From Sediminispirochaeta bajacaliforniensis DSM 16054 (GTDB lineage: Bacteria > Spirochaetota > Spirochaetia > DSM-16054 > Sediminispirochaetaceae), in contig NZ_KB899424.1 in assembly GCF_000378205.1 (NCBI RefSeq), positions 1-64,000 of the forward strand: a DNA stretch of 64,000 nt, read 5' to 3'. A program made the position numbers and the translations under genes. The notes beneath the pieces were generated by a model. The model made no database searches. It was given only the letters and a program-made list of their open reading frames with translations, and was not told the origin of the DNA. This document shows positions 8,365-17,957 of the stretch, piece after piece (the stretch's first letter is position 1; the number at the start of each line of letters is the position of its first letter).

Positions 8365-9075
8365 ATGAAAACAAGTAGATCATTTCGAGCGGTACTTTTC
8401 GATATGGATGGAGTGCTTGTCGATTCCGAGCGGTACATTGCGGAAGCGGCAATAGAAATGTTTCGCCAAGGCTACGATACAGAGGTGGATCCCAAGACCT
8501 TTCTGCCCTTTGTCGGGACAGGAGAGGGCAATTTCATTACAGGAGTAGGGAAACTATATAATATCAGCCTCACCATGCCCCGAGATAAAGAAAAAACATA
8601 TGAAATCTATGAAGAGCTCATACAGGGGCATCTACATGAGATCAACGGGGCCCGGGCCTTCGTTCAGGCCTGCAAAAAGGCCGGCCTTGCCGTTGCCATT
8701 GCTACAAGTGCCGATAAACGCAAAATGATGGCCAATCTTCGGGAGCTTGGTTTCCATCAGGAGGATTTCGATGCCACGGTGCATGGTGCGGAAGTGAAAA
8801 ACAACAAACCGGATCCCGAAATTTACCTGAGAGCGGCACAAAAGGTGGGGATCGATCCAGGTGATTGCCTGGTTGTGGAAGATGCTGTCAGGGGAATAGA
8901 AGCAGGAAAGGCCGCAGGAGCACGCTGTCTCGGCCTTACCTCAAGTTTTGATGCCAAAGCCTTGTTGGCCGCCGGTGCCGATTATGTGGCGGCTGACCTT
9001 GCGGAAGCCCTAAAAACCCCTCCACCGAACCTTTTCCAATCCGAAGGAGGGGCTCCTACAGTAACCCGTACGTAG
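8365..9075 (+). CDS. HAD-superfamily hydrolase, beta-phosphoglucomutase-like
   Basis: A 236-residue cytoplasmic phosphatase or phosphomutase. The start at 8365 is preferred over 8341 because GGAGG lies six bases upstream. Motif I is FDMDGVLVDS with Asp13 and Asp15, motif II is ATSADKR, the motif III lysine is in NKPDPEIY, and motif IV is VVEDAVRGIEAG. The alpha-helical cap after motif I fits the beta-PGM/phosphoglycolate phosphatase subgroup. The substrate is probably a small sugar phosphate. The last residues, PPPNLFQSEGGAPTVTRT, look unlike a family C-terminus, and the stop codon lies inside a transposon-end-like repeat, so the tail may have been altered by an insertion. Confidence 0.85.
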   Translation: MKTSRSFRAVLFDMDGVLVDSERYIAEAAIEMFRQGYDTEVDPKTFLPFVGTGEGNFITGVGKLYNISLTMPRDKEKTYEIYEELIQGHLHEINGARAFVQACKKAGLAVAIATSADKRKMMANLRELGFHQEDFDATVHGAEVKNNKPDPEIYLRAAQKVGIDPGDCLVVEDAVRGIEAGKAAGARCLGLTSSFDAKALLAAGADYVAADLAEALKTPPPNLFQSEGGAPTVTRT

Positions 9076-9145
9076 TGTCCGGAATCGTGGTGATCTTATG
9101 CCGTTTTACCAGAAAAATCCTTACATTTCCAGGATTCGGAACACT
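9074..9145. repeat. 72-base element with imperfect terminal inverted repeats
   Basis: AGTGTCCGGAATC at 9074-9086 is mirrored by GATTCGGAACACT at 9133-9145, an almost perfect 13-base inverted repeat. The ends look like insertion-sequence termini, and the inside is too short to code. It overlaps the stop codon of the HAD gene. It may be a MITE-like remnant or a long hairpin that ends the HAD transcript; there is no clear T-run. Confidence 0.4.
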
Positions 9146-9162
9146 AAGTAACCCATAATTTC

Positions 9163-10563
9163 CTAACGAAGGTAGCGATCGACAACGTCGGAGACTCTGC
9201 GCCCCATATCGATCGCTTTTACCACAAGACTCGCCCCCTGCACCGCATCACCAGCGGCAAAAATGCCTTCCGTATTGGTAGCCAGACCATCATCAACGGC
9301 TATATTTCCCCGTTTATCAAGGCCTATGGCAAAATCCTTGATAAGACGAGAATGTTCGACATGGACAAAACCTGCTGCAATGAGCACCATGTCGAGCTCC
9401 AGGGTGAACTCGGTACCCGGCACTTCTTTCAACTGATCATCCAGATCACAGAAGATTCCCTTCTCGACATTCACTCCTGCCATTCCATACAGTTGCTTTG
9501 TCTTGATACTCCATCGCCTGTCGCTTCCCTCTTCATGGCTTGAAGAGGTGCGAAGGATTCTGGGATAGTCGGGCCACTGGGGGTTCCATGATTCGTGCCA
9601 TTCCCTTGGTTTGGGCATAATTTCAAACTGGTATACCTTCTCCGCTCCCTGACGGTTGGCGGTTCCAACACAGTCTGCTCCGGTATCACCGCCTCCTATG
9701 ACAAGCACCTTTTTACCCCTTGCGGAAATCAGTTCCCTGTCGCTTATTTCTCCGTGAAGATGCTTCGTCACGCTGGTAAGATAGTCGAGGGCAAAGTAGA
9801 TACCTTCGTTATCGATGCCGGGGACCGGAAGCCTTCGAGGCTCCCTTGAGCCAAGGGCAAGAACCACCGCATCGTGTTTTCGTTTTAGATACCGGGCCGA
9901 AATATCGACTCCCACCGTCACTCCGGTCTCGAACTCAATACCCTCTTTTTGAAGGATCTCGAGCCTGCGATCGATGATACGTTTCTCAAGCTTAAATTCG
10001 GGAATGCCATAGCGCAAAAGCCCGCCGGGTTTCGAGGCCTGTTCATAAACAGTGACCTTGTGCCCCATCCTTCGCAGCTGCTGGGCGGCAGCTAAACCGG
10101 AAGGACCGGATCCGACCACCGCCACTTTTTTACCGCTTTCATGTCGTGGCGGTTGCGGGAGAACCCAGCCGTTTTCAAAGGCCATCTCGATAATCGCAAG
10201 CTCGATGGCGCGGATGGTAACCGGGGCATCATTAATAGAAAGCGTACAGGAACTTTCACAGGTTGCAGGACAAATCCTGCCCGTAAGCTCAGGGAAATTA
10301 TTGGTAAGCTCGAGGCGGTCATAGGCCTCGCGCCATAGCCCACGATAGACCATATCGTTAAACTCAGGGATGATATTTCCGAGGGGACAGCCCAGAGCAT
10401 GGCAAAAGGGGGTACCGCAGTCCATACAGCGGGCAGCTTGCTGACTCAACCTTCCATATTCGAGATTTTTCATCACCTCGTGGTAATCTTGAACTCGCTC
10501 GTTCATATCCCGATAACCGCCTAATTGGCGTTGATATTTTAGAAATCCAAGTAATTCTCCCAT
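9163..10563 (-). CDS. gltD: Glutamate synthase (NADPH) small subunit
   Basis: The 466-residue beta subunit passes electrons from NADPH through FAD to the large subunit. The N-terminus holds Fe-S cysteines in CMDCGTPFCHALGCPLG and in CPATCESSC. FAD binding is seen as VVGSGPSGLAAAQQL and NADPH binding as VIGGGDTGADC; the C-terminal FAD part is GIFAAGDAVQGASLV. I chose the ATG of MGELLGFLKY because it begins one base after the gltB stop and has GGGAGG upstream. A longer frame would run back into gltB. Together with gltB it completes glutamine-dependent glutamate synthesis. Confidence 0.96.
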   Translation of the reverse strand: MGELLGFLKYQRQLGGYRDMNERVQDYHEVMKNLEYGRLSQQAARCMDCGTPFCHALGCPLGNIIPEFNDMVYRGLWREAYDRLELTNNFPELTGRICPATCESSCTLSINDAPVTIRAIELAIIEMAFENGWVLPQPPRHESGKKVAVVGSGPSGLAAAQQLRRMGHKVTVYEQASKPGGLLRYGIPEFKLEKRIIDRRLEILQKEGIEFETGVTVGVDISARYLKRKHDAVVLALGSREPRRLPVPGIDNEGIYFALDYLTSVTKHLHGEISDRELISARGKKVLVIGGGDTGADCVGTANRQGAEKVYQFEIMPKPREWHESWNPQWPDYPRILRTSSSHEEGSDRRWSIKTKQLYGMAGVNVEKGIFCDLDDQLKEVPGTEFTLELDMVLIAAGFVHVEHSRLIKDFAIGLDKRGNIAVDDGLATNTEGIFAAGDAVQGASLVVKAIDMGRRVSDVVDRYLR

Positions 10564-10564
10564 G

Positions 10565-13500
10565 TCAGCCTCCCACCTCTTCGGTGATAAAGGCACTCTC
10601 GGACTGGACCACCCTGTTTCGGTTGATCCGTTCGAGGGCCTTTTTGTAATCAATCGGGATAACCTTTACAAACAACGGCACAATTTCATCCCAGATTTCA
10701 AGAATTCTTGCACCGTTCCTGCTTCCCGTGTAACGGACGTGGCGTTCGATATAGTGCCTCATAAAGGCCTCGTCCTTTTCGTCGGTAATCTGCTCGACAT
10801 CTACCATTTCCAGGTTACAGCGAGTGTCGAACAGTTGACTCTCATCAAGGACATAGGCGATACCGCCGCTCATCCCAGCTGCAAAATTGATGCCGGTTTC
10901 ACCAAGAACGATAACAGCACCCCCGGTCATATATTCGCAGCCATGATCTCCGACCCCCTCGACAACGGCGACTGCACCGCTATTACGGACGGCAAAACGT
11001 TCACCAGCCCTCCCGTTTATGTAGGCCTCCCCGCCTGTCGCCCCGAAAAGGTTAACATTGCCGGTAATAATATTCCGCTGTGCGAGAAATTGTGATCCCT
11101 TCGGAGGAAACACCGCAAGCTTTCCACCGGAAAGCCCCTTACCGAAATAGTCGTTGGCCTCACCCTCCAGGGAAAGGCTTATTCCACGGGCCAGAAAGGC
11201 TCCGAAGCTTTGCCCGGCCGACCCCTGCAGATGTACTTTTATGGTATCTTCAGGAAGCCCTTCAAGCCCATATCGACTTGAGACTTCACTGCTGAGCATC
11301 GCCCCGATTGTTCGGTTACTGTTTCTCACCTTATAGCTCAGTTCAACCGGCTCTTTTTTCTCGATTGCCGGCTTGGCCTCCTGGATCATGTGCCAGTCAA
11401 AGGATTTGGTAAAGTCGGTCTTTATGTAGCCAAGACATCGCCGAGGTGCGTCAGAATTCGGATCCGATCCCTCGAGAATCTTTGAAAGATCAAGCCCCGT
11501 CATTTTGTAGTGATCTACCGCATGGGTCACATCCAGGAGATCACTTCGTCCGACCATCTCTTCAAAGCGTCTAAAGCCTAAACTCGCCATGATCTCTCTC
11601 ACCTCTCTGGCAACAAAGAGCATAAAGTTCATTAAATGTTCCGGCTTTCCCTGAAAACGACAGCGCAACCGCTCGTCCTGGGTTGCAATCCCCACAGGGC
11701 AGCTGTTGAGATGGCATTTACGCATCAAGATACAACCGAGACTCACCAGGGTAACCGTACCGAAACCGAACTCTTCGGCCCCCAGCATAGCGGCAACGAC
11801 GATATCGCGTCCGGTCCGCAACTGACCGTCCACCTGGACCCGGATATTTTCCCTGAGCTTATTCTGCACAAGGACCTGTTGTGTCTCGGCAAGGCCCAAC
11901 TCCCAGTATGAGCCAGCATGGTAGAGTGAAGAGAGAGGAGAAGCACCGGTTCCCCCCTCTCCGCTGCTGATAAGCACCATATCGGCCTTTCCCTTTGCAA
12001 CCCCTGCCGCGATGGTTCCCACGCCGACCTCCGAAACCAGCTTGACCGAAACCCTTGCCTTTGGATTTGCATGCTTCAGGTCATAGATAAGCTGCGCAAG
12101 ATCCTCGATCGAATAGATATCGTGATGGGGCGGAGGAGAGATCAACATCACTCCCGGCGTCGAATGGCGAACCCTGGCGATAATATCATCAACCTTGTGA
12201 CCGGGAAGTTGGCCGCCTTCACCTGGTTTTGCGCCCTGAGCCATCTTGATCTGGAGCTCTTTCGCGTTAACCAGGTATTCCCCGGTTACACCGAAACGAC
12301 CCGAGGCGATCTGCTTAACCGTGCTTACGGCGCTGTCTCCACCGGGAAGAGGTTTGTAGCGATGGTTATCCTCGCCTCCTTCCCCCGAATTGCTCATGGC
12401 CCCGAGACGGTTCATGGCAATGGCAATGGTGGTATGGGCCTCTTCACTCAAGGAACCGAACGACATGGCAGCGGAGGCAAAACGCTTTACGATCTCCTCC
12501 GCCGATTCCACCTCTTCCAGGGGGATAGCCTCCCGTTCTTTAAAGGTGAATAAGCCCCGCAGGCTACAGAGGTTTTTTTCGATATTATTAATCTCGCTGG
12601 AATACTCCTTGAAGGTTTCATAATTAGCTTCCCTCACCGCCTTTTGCAGCTTGACAATGGCAAGGGGAGTAAAACGATGACGGGTGGAATTCTTTCTGTA
12701 GTTGTACAGTCCTCCGGAATCGAGATGATCGAGCTGCTTTTCATCAAACCGATAGCCCGATAGGTGGCGCTGGACCGTCTCCCTCTCGATCTCGGCAAGG
12801 CCGATTCCCTCTATGTTCGAAGGGGTATGGGGAAAATATTCCTTCATGAGATCGCTGTTGAGCCCCAAAGCCTCATAGATCTGGGAACCGCGGTAGCTTC
12901 TGAGGGTTGAAATTCCCATCTTCGACATGACCTTAAGCAGCCCCTTTTTAACTGCTGTGATGTAGTTCTCAGCAGCCTGTTCGACAGTGATTTCCTCCGG
13001 GATATAGCCCCTGCGCTTCAGGTCCATCAGGGCCTCGAAGACCATGTAGGGATTCACTCCGCTTGCGCCGTAACCGACGAGGGTCGCCACATGATGGACC
13101 TCTCTCGCCTCTCCTGTTTCTATGATGATACCGGAGAGATGTCGTTTACCCTGTCTGACGAGGTATTGCTGTACCGCTCCCATGGCCAAGAGTGCGGGAA
13201 TCGGCACCATCTCCTGACTCATCCCACGGTCGCTGAGGATGATGAGGGATGCTCCTTCGTCGATTTTCTCTTCAACCTGTCGGCAAAGCTGGTCCAGGGC
13301 AGGTTTTAGAGCCCCACCGGCCTCACAACAGGGGAAAAGCATCGGTACACTTTCTACATGGAAATCGCCGATCTGGCTATTGCGCAGGCGATGTAAATCG
13401 TCGTTGGTAAGTACGGGATGGGCCAACTTTAACTGGCGGCAATGCTCGGGGGACTCGGCAAGAAGATTGCGTTCCCGTCCGACAAAGCTCATGAGACTCA

Positions 13501-15094
13501 TGACAAGATTTTCCCGATAGGCATCAATCGGCGGATTCGTGACCTGAGCAAACATCTGCTTAAAATAATCGTACAAGAGTTGCGGTCGATCGGAGAGTAC
13601 CGCAAGGGCGGCATCGTTTCCCATCGATCCTATAGGTTCCTGAGCATTGACCGTCATAGGCGTAATGATCTTCACCACATCCTCAAGGGTGTAGCCGAAA
13701 GCCCGCAAACGACTTAAAAGAGTATCTTCGTCCAGAGGAACGGGGCTCGGAAGTCCCAAAAGCCCTTTGAGTTCAATTTTATTTTTCTCAAGCCACCTCC
13801 GGTAGGGTTTACCCCTGCTGACAGAGGCCTTAAGCACATTATCCTTGAAGATCCGTTTCTTCTCCGTATCAACGAGGAACATCTTGCCGGGGGCGAGGCG
13901 CCCTTTTTCGATAATTTGTTCCGGGGGAAACTCAAGGACCCCCGCTTCCGAGGCAAGAACGACCTTTCCGCTCTTGGTGGTTACATACCGTCCTGGTCTG
14001 AGGCCGTTTCTATCGAGGGTCGCACCGATACGTATCCCATCGGTAAAGACAATTGCGGCAGGCCCGTCCCAGGGCTCCATGATTGCCGCATGGTATTCGT
14101 AGAAGGCCCGCTTATCTTCGGATATGTGGTAGCGGGTCCCGAAGGCCTCGGGGACCATCATCATCATGGCGTGGTCCATATCCCGGCCCCCTTCCACCAG
14201 CAGCTCGAATACGTTATCGAAGACGGCCGAATCGCTTGTTGCTGGATTTACAATCGGAGAAAGTTTTGTGATCTCATCGCCGAAAAGCGGCGATGAGATC
14301 GAAGTTTCCCTTGCCATCATATTGTTCATGTTTCTTCGAAGAGTGTTGATCTCTCCGTTATGGGCAATATAGCGGAAAGGCTGGGCAAGGGCCCAGGAGG
14401 GAAAGGTATTGGTACTGTAGCGCTGGTGGACCAGTGAAATTGCACTTGTAAAAAGGGGGTCAAGGACATCCGGGTAAAAACCGGTAAACTGCGTCGACAC
14501 AAACATTCCCTTGTAAACGATGGTCCGGGAAGAAAGTGAGGGAATATAGAAATCATCAATCTCCATACCCAGGTCGGACGCCCTTTTTTCCATCAATTTA
14601 CGACAGATATAAAGTCTTCGTTCAAGTTCAAGCCCCTTCAGATCAGAAAAAGAAAAGAAGGCTTGTTCTATGGCAGGCAGGCTTGCAAGAGCGGTCTCAC
14701 CAAGGGCATCGGTATTGATGGGCACCTCTCGCCAACCGAGGAAGGATCCTCCTTCATCTTCTATCGTCGACTCGACGATCTTTTTCCCTTTTTCATAATA
14801 GTCGGCGGACAGGCCGGAGAGGAAAAAAACTCCTACTCCATATTCACCGGCGGGAGGAAGGGTGAAAGAGACCTTGGAACGAAAAAAATCATCGGGGATC
14901 TGGGTCAGCATACCGGCACCGTCTCCGGTCTTCATGTCGCCGCCGACAGCTCCTCGGTGCTCCAGATTAATCAGAATCTGGATACTGTCCTCTACGATAT
15001 CGTGGGCCCTTGTGCCGTCTATATTGGCAATAAACCCCACACCACAGGCATCATGTTCAAATTGCGGATCATATAAGCCTTGCTCAGGTTGCAT
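10565..15094 (-). CDS. gltB: Glutamate synthase large subunit
   Basis: The 1509-residue alpha subunit converts glutamine and 2-oxoglutarate into two glutamates. A short propeptide MQPEQGLYDPQFEHDA precedes the catalytic Cys of CGVGF. The start at 15094 follows a GGGAGGAA ribosome site; the longer frame to 15124 has none. The FMN-binding synthase domain is followed by the 3Fe-4S motif C-x5-C-x4-C in CILMRKCHLNSCPVGIATQ. The C-terminal GXGXG beta-helix is present (GKLAVFPPKG, ATGGEAYINGRAGER). Length and order match bacterial GltB. It leads the gltB-gltD operon from a predicted promoter at 15130-15158. Confidence 0.97.
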   Translation of the reverse strand: MQPEQGLYDPQFEHDACGVGFIANIDGTRAHDIVEDSIQILINLEHRGAVGGDMKTGDGAGMLTQIPDDFFRSKVSFTLPPAGEYGVGVFFLSGLSADYYEKGKKIVESTIEDEGGSFLGWREVPINTDALGETALASLPAIEQAFFSFSDLKGLELERRLYICRKLMEKRASDLGMEIDDFYIPSLSSRTIVYKGMFVSTQFTGFYPDVLDPLFTSAISLVHQRYSTNTFPSWALAQPFRYIAHNGEINTLRRNMNNMMARETSISSPLFGDEITKLSPIVNPATSDSAVFDNVFELLVEGGRDMDHAMMMMVPEAFGTRYHISEDKRAFYEYHAAIMEPWDGPAAIVFTDGIRIGATLDRNGLRPGRYVTTKSGKVVLASEAGVLEFPPEQIIEKGRLAPGKMFLVDTEKKRIFKDNVLKASVSRGKPYRRWLEKNKIELKGLLGLPSPVPLDEDTLLSRLRAFGYTLEDVVKIITPMTVNAQEPIGSMGNDAALAVLSDRPQLLYDYFKQMFAQVTNPPIDAYRENLVMSLMSFVGRERNLLAESPEHCRQLKLAHPVLTNDDLHRLRNSQIGDFHVESVPMLFPCCEAGGALKPALDQLCRQVEEKIDEGASLIILSDRGMSQEMVPIPALLAMGAVQQYLVRQGKRHLSGIIIETGEAREVHHVATLVGYGASGVNPYMVFEALMDLKRRGYIPEEITVEQAAENYITAVKKGLLKVMSKMGISTLRSYRGSQIYEALGLNSDLMKEYFPHTPSNIEGIGLAEIERETVQRHLSGYRFDEKQLDHLDSGGLYNYRKNSTRHRFTPLAIVKLQKAVREANYETFKEYSSEINNIEKNLCSLRGLFTFKEREAIPLEEVESAEEIVKRFASAAMSFGSLSEEAHTTIAIAMNRLGAMSNSGEGGEDNHRYKPLPGGDSAVSTVKQIASGRFGVTGEYLVNAKELQIKMAQGAKPGEGGQLPGHKVDDIIARVRHSTPGVMLISPPPHHDIYSIEDLAQLIYDLKHANPKARVSVKLVSEVGVGTIAAGVAKGKADMVLISSGEGGTGASPLSSLYHAGSYWELGLAETQQVLVQNKLRENIRVQVDGQLRTGRDIVVAAMLGAEEFGFGTVTLVSLGCILMRKCHLNSCPVGIATQDERLRCRFQGKPEHLMNFMLFVAREVREIMASLGFRRFEEMVGRSDLLDVTHAVDHYKMTGLDLSKILEGSDPNSDAPRRCLGYIKTDFTKSFDWHMIQEAKPAIEKKEPVELSYKVRNSNRTIGAMLSSEVSSRYGLEGLPEDTIKVHLQGSAGQSFGAFLARGISLSLEGEANDYFGKGLSGGKLAVFPPKGSQFLAQRNIITGNVNLFGATGGEAYINGRAGERFAVRNSGAVAVVEGVGDHGCEYMTGGAVIVLGETGINFAAGMSGGIAYVLDESQLFDTRCNLEMVDVEQITDEKDEAFMRHYIERHVRYTGSRNGARILEIWDEIVPLFVKVIPIDYKKALERINRNRVVQSESAFITEEVGG

Positions 15095-15129
15095 ACATTC
15101 CTCCCATCGAGTTCTTAACATCATCCGGT

Positions 15130-15158
15130 ATTTAAGTATTTATTTACAAAAATTGCAA
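15130..15158 (-). promoter_or_regulatory. Predicted promoter of gltBD
   Basis: On the minus strand TTGCAA (15158-15153) and TTAAAT (15135-15130) are 17 bases apart and lie about 35 bases before the gltB start. The 240-base gap around it is AT-rich and holds no other gene. The remainder shows no riboswitch fold that I recognise. Confidence 0.35.
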
Positions 15159-15334
15159 TATAACCCCTTTTTAGGTGTATATTTATACTTTTCATTGCAT
15201 ATAAACAGTAAACACCCCCTCAATGGAGGAAGTTGGCAATTTGCTGCGGCAAATTTTATTTTCTCGTAAAAAAGGGAGAAAAGATGTTTCTTTATGAAAA
15301 AACAGAAAAATGCACTTTTTTTAATGAAGAGGAA

Positions 15335-16963
15335 TCACACTGTTCGGTGTTTTCTCCTCTTACCGTCCTCAAAAGATTTTGCTCTGGTAACAAGGGGCTT
15401 TTTCCCTTTACTTTTAAAACCGGCCACTATCTTTTCTGCAAGAAAAAAAGGAACCGTCACGAAAGAAAAATTTTCCATGATTTGAATATCACCGATCTGC
15501 TTCGGACGAACCGGGGATCGACTCGTCAACAGGTCAATGAGCTGCCGGGGAGTGATGCGGTCTTTTTTTCCGAGAGCTACAAATAGTCGAGCAGTGCCGT
15601 GATGATCGACCTGACTTCTGTCCCCGCCTCTAACCTCAGAAATCTCTCCATAGCTATCAGGATTCAAATTATCGTTAAAAGAAAGGGAAAGAAGGGCTGC
15701 AAGGATCTGACTTGGTGATTTACCACTCTCCTCCAGCCACCGTTTTGCCCAATCGTAATAACTTTGATCGATCTCCTTTGTAAAGATAGCACCGAGATCT
15801 TCGTCTATTTTCTTCCGCTTTGCATCGATAATATCCGCTACCTTCGGTAGTTGCGACTTCTTGATGTCGGTTTTGGTGATCTTTCGGATAAACATGAGGC
15901 GTTTATACTCGCTGGGAGTAATAAAGGTTATCGCCGTTCCCTCATTTCCAGCCCTTCCCGTCCTGCCGATTCGATGAACATACGCATCAGGATCCTGGGG
16001 AAGGGAATAGTTGATGACATGGGTAAGGTTATTTACATCGATACCTCTGGCGGCGACATCGGTGGCCACGAGAATATTGATGTTCTGTCGCTTGAATTTT
16101 CCAAGGGTGCGCTCCCGCTGGGCCTGAGAAATATCCCCGTGCAGGGGTGCAGCATCGTAACCGCGATCAAGCAAGTGGTTTACAACGGTATCGACATCAT
16201 TCTTGGTTCGACAAAACACAAGGCCGTAAAAGCGATCTTCAATATCGATAATTCTGCAGAGGGCCTCAAACTTATCTGAAGCCTTCACCTCGAAATAGAT
16301 CTGCTCGGTAAGGTTTGTCGTCAATTGTTCCTTTTCTACAGCGATCAGCTCGTAGCCTTCCATATAATCATTGGCAAGCTTTTTGATCTTATCGGGCATC
16401 GTCGCTGAAAAGAGCAAGGTCCGTTTGTCGGGATTCGTATGTTTCAGGATCTCTTCCATCTCATCGATAAAGCCCATATTGAGCATTTCGTCCGCCTCAT
16501 CGAGAATCAAGTGAGAGATAGCCGTTAGGTTAAGGGTTTTTCGATTCAGATGATCGATAATACGGCCTGGAGTGCCGACAACGATCTGGACCCCCTGTTT
16601 GAGCCTCCGAAGCTGTTGATCAATGGACTGCCCCCCGTAAATGGGAACAATACGTACTTTTTTTGAGCCTCGGAAGGAGTTGATCTCCTCCGAGACCTGA
16701 ATCGCCAATTCTCTGGTCGGTACCAAGACAAGCGCCTGAACCGTCCTGGAAACAGGATCAACCAAATCGAGAAGAGGAAGGCCGAAGGCAGCAGTCTTTC
16801 CGGTTCCGGTCTGGGCCTGGGCTATGATGTTAGCGTCAGAATGAAGCATGACGGGAATGGTACGGGCCTGAATCGTGGTAGGTTCTTCAAAACCTTTTTT
16901 TACAATTGCATCAAGGGTTTCTTGGGAAAGCCCAAGATTCTGAAAAGTGGTTATATTACTCAT
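15335..16963 (-). CDS. DEAD-box ATP-dependent RNA helicase
   Basis: A 542-residue helicase that unwinds RNA duplexes, probably in ribosome assembly or cold adaptation. The core shows the Q motif (GFEEPTTIQARTIP), AQTGTGKT, PTRELA, TPGR, DEAD, SAT, RGIDV and HRIGRTGRAG in order. Residues from about 455 on resemble the DbpA/CsdA RNA-binding domain (GTARLFVALGKKDRITPRQL), followed by a short basic tail. Members with this tail include both CsdA/DeaD and DbpA, and I cannot decide between them. A promoter is predicted at 17007-17035. An RRM protein gene lies nearby on the same strand. Confidence 0.94.
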   Translation of the reverse strand: MSNITTFQNLGLSQETLDAIVKKGFEEPTTIQARTIPVMLHSDANIIAQAQTGTGKTAAFGLPLLDLVDPVSRTVQALVLVPTRELAIQVSEEINSFRGSKKVRIVPIYGGQSIDQQLRRLKQGVQIVVGTPGRIIDHLNRKTLNLTAISHLILDEADEMLNMGFIDEMEEILKHTNPDKRTLLFSATMPDKIKKLANDYMEGYELIAVEKEQLTTNLTEQIYFEVKASDKFEALCRIIDIEDRFYGLVFCRTKNDVDTVVNHLLDRGYDAAPLHGDISQAQRERTLGKFKRQNINILVATDVAARGIDVNNLTHVINYSLPQDPDAYVHRIGRTGRAGNEGTAITFITPSEYKRLMFIRKITKTDIKKSQLPKVADIIDAKRKKIDEDLGAIFTKEIDQSYYDWAKRWLEESGKSPSQILAALLSLSFNDNLNPDSYGEISEVRGGDRSQVDHHGTARLFVALGKKDRITPRQLIDLLTSRSPVRPKQIGDIQIMENFSFVTVPFFLAEKIVAGFKSKGKKPLVTRAKSFEDGKRRKHRTV

Positions 16964-17006
16964 ATATGCTCGCTTCGCGGTGGATTGTTCAATATTGGTC
17001 GAACTA

Positions 17007-17035
17007 TCTATAGTCTACACAAAAAAGGAAAACAA
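17007..17035 (-). promoter_or_regulatory. Predicted promoter of the DEAD-box helicase gene
   Basis: On the minus strand TTGTTT (17035-17030) and TATAGA (17012-17007) are 17 bases apart. The leader would be about 38 bases long. No strong ribosome site is seen before the ATG at 16963. Confidence 0.45.
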
Positions 17036-17086
17036 TGATACAGCAGTACGGAAGGCATCCGTTTACGCTTTGCTCTACTTGCTTTG

Positions 17087-17560
17087 CTAAGGGCTTCCCA
17101 CATCCTTCTGATACCAGCGATCGGCATAGCTATTGTCGTTATATCGGGGAATGGGCCTGTAGCCCCTACGCTCGTACATTGTAGAGGCAGCCTTTAAGAG
17201 AGCATTGGTATCCAGGCGAAATTGCCGAAGCCCCCGCTCTCCGGCAGCCATCTCAAGGCGGTCGAGAATCCGGGAGGCAATTCCAAGTCCACGGGCAGAA
17301 TGATCGACCCACATTCGCTTGATCTCCCCATAGTCAGGTAAAAAACGGATTGCACCGCAGCCCACGGCTTGCCCGTTCCTGCGCGCGACAAGAAGCATAC
17401 CATGGGGCAAACGCATTTCATCGGGCTCCATGGTCGAGGAGACGGAGGGGTCAAAACCGATAGTGAATAATTCGGCAAGCTCCTTGTAATACTGTGAGAG
17501 ACAATGATGTGCATCAGGATCGTTGGGGTCGGAAATTTCAATGGAGACCAATTCATTCAT
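17087..17560 (-). CDS. GNAT-family N-acetyltransferase
   Basis: A 157-residue acetyltransferase that moves the acetyl group of acetyl-CoA to an unknown amine. The CoA-binding part is seen as RMWVDHSARGLGIASRILD (the R/Q-x-x-G-x-G/A type pattern), preceded by the beta strand GCGAIRFLPDYGEIK. The C-terminus has MYERRGYRPIPRYND, the usual last strand and helix. It resembles small PhnO- or YpeA-like GNATs, but the substrate cannot be read. It is a single gene between the helicase and the RRM gene, with a terminator in between. Confidence 0.87.
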   Translation of the reverse strand: MNELVSIEISDPNDPDAHHCLSQYYKELAELFTIGFDPSVSSTMEPDEMRLPHGMLLVARRNGQAVGCGAIRFLPDYGEIKRMWVDHSARGLGIASRILDRLEMAAGERGLRQFRLDTNALLKAASTMYERRGYRPIPRYNDNSYADRWYQKDVGSP

Positions 17561-17620
17561 AATGCTTTACTATATGCATAGTATAATAAAAGAGACAAGA
17601 AGCTATCCTTAGCTTAAAAC

Positions 17621-17649
17621 GAAAAAGGGCTTTCCGTTCGGAAAGCCCT
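17621..17649 (-). terminator. Rho-independent terminator after the RRM gene
   Basis: The ten-base perfect stem AGGGCTTTCC/GGAAAGCCCT (17626-17635 and 17640-17649) with loop GTTC is followed, on the minus strand, by TTTTTC. It lies 26 bases after the RRM stop codon. Confidence 0.85.
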
Positions 17650-17675
17650 GAAACATTCAAATTGACCCGGAGGAA

Positions 17676-17957
17676 TCAGTCACGGTGAAAATCACGCCGT
17701 GGTCGGCGTTCCCGCTCCATAGCCTCGTTAACCCGGAGTCTGCGTCCATCGAGCTCATACCCGTCAAGGGCTGAAATTGCAGCTTCGGCGGCATCATCCT
17801 GCTCCATCTCCACAAAGCCGAAGCCTCTTGAACGTTTGGTTTCACGATCAATGACGATCTTCGCGCTTACTACCTGCCCGTACTGTCCGAAAAGATCTTC
17901 CAGTCCCGGTTCCGTTGAGGAATAACTAAGATTCCCAACATAAAGTTTCTTGGCCAT
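17676..17957 (-). CDS. RNA-binding protein with one RRM domain
   Basis: A 93-residue protein that is almost entirely one RNA-recognition motif. RNP2 is LYVGNL and RNP1 is RGFGFVEM, and the spacing is standard. The tail is very basic (ERERRPRRDFHRD). The start at 17957 has AAAGGA eight bases upstream; an in-frame upstream methionine lacks one. Small single-RRM proteins in bacteria are often induced by cold and work as RNA chaperones. The long leader upstream and the nearby DEAD-box helicase fit that idea, but it is not proven here. Confidence 0.93.
   Translation of the reverse strand: MAKKLYVGNLSYSSTEPGLEDLFGQYGQVVSAKIVIDRETKRSRGFGFVEMEQDDAAEAAISALDGYELDGRRLRVNEAMERERRPRRDFHRD

Noticed and set aside
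10565-15094. Possible separate glutaminase and synthase genes
   Set aside because: The frame is continuous for 1509 codons with all GltB motifs in order, so it is one gene.
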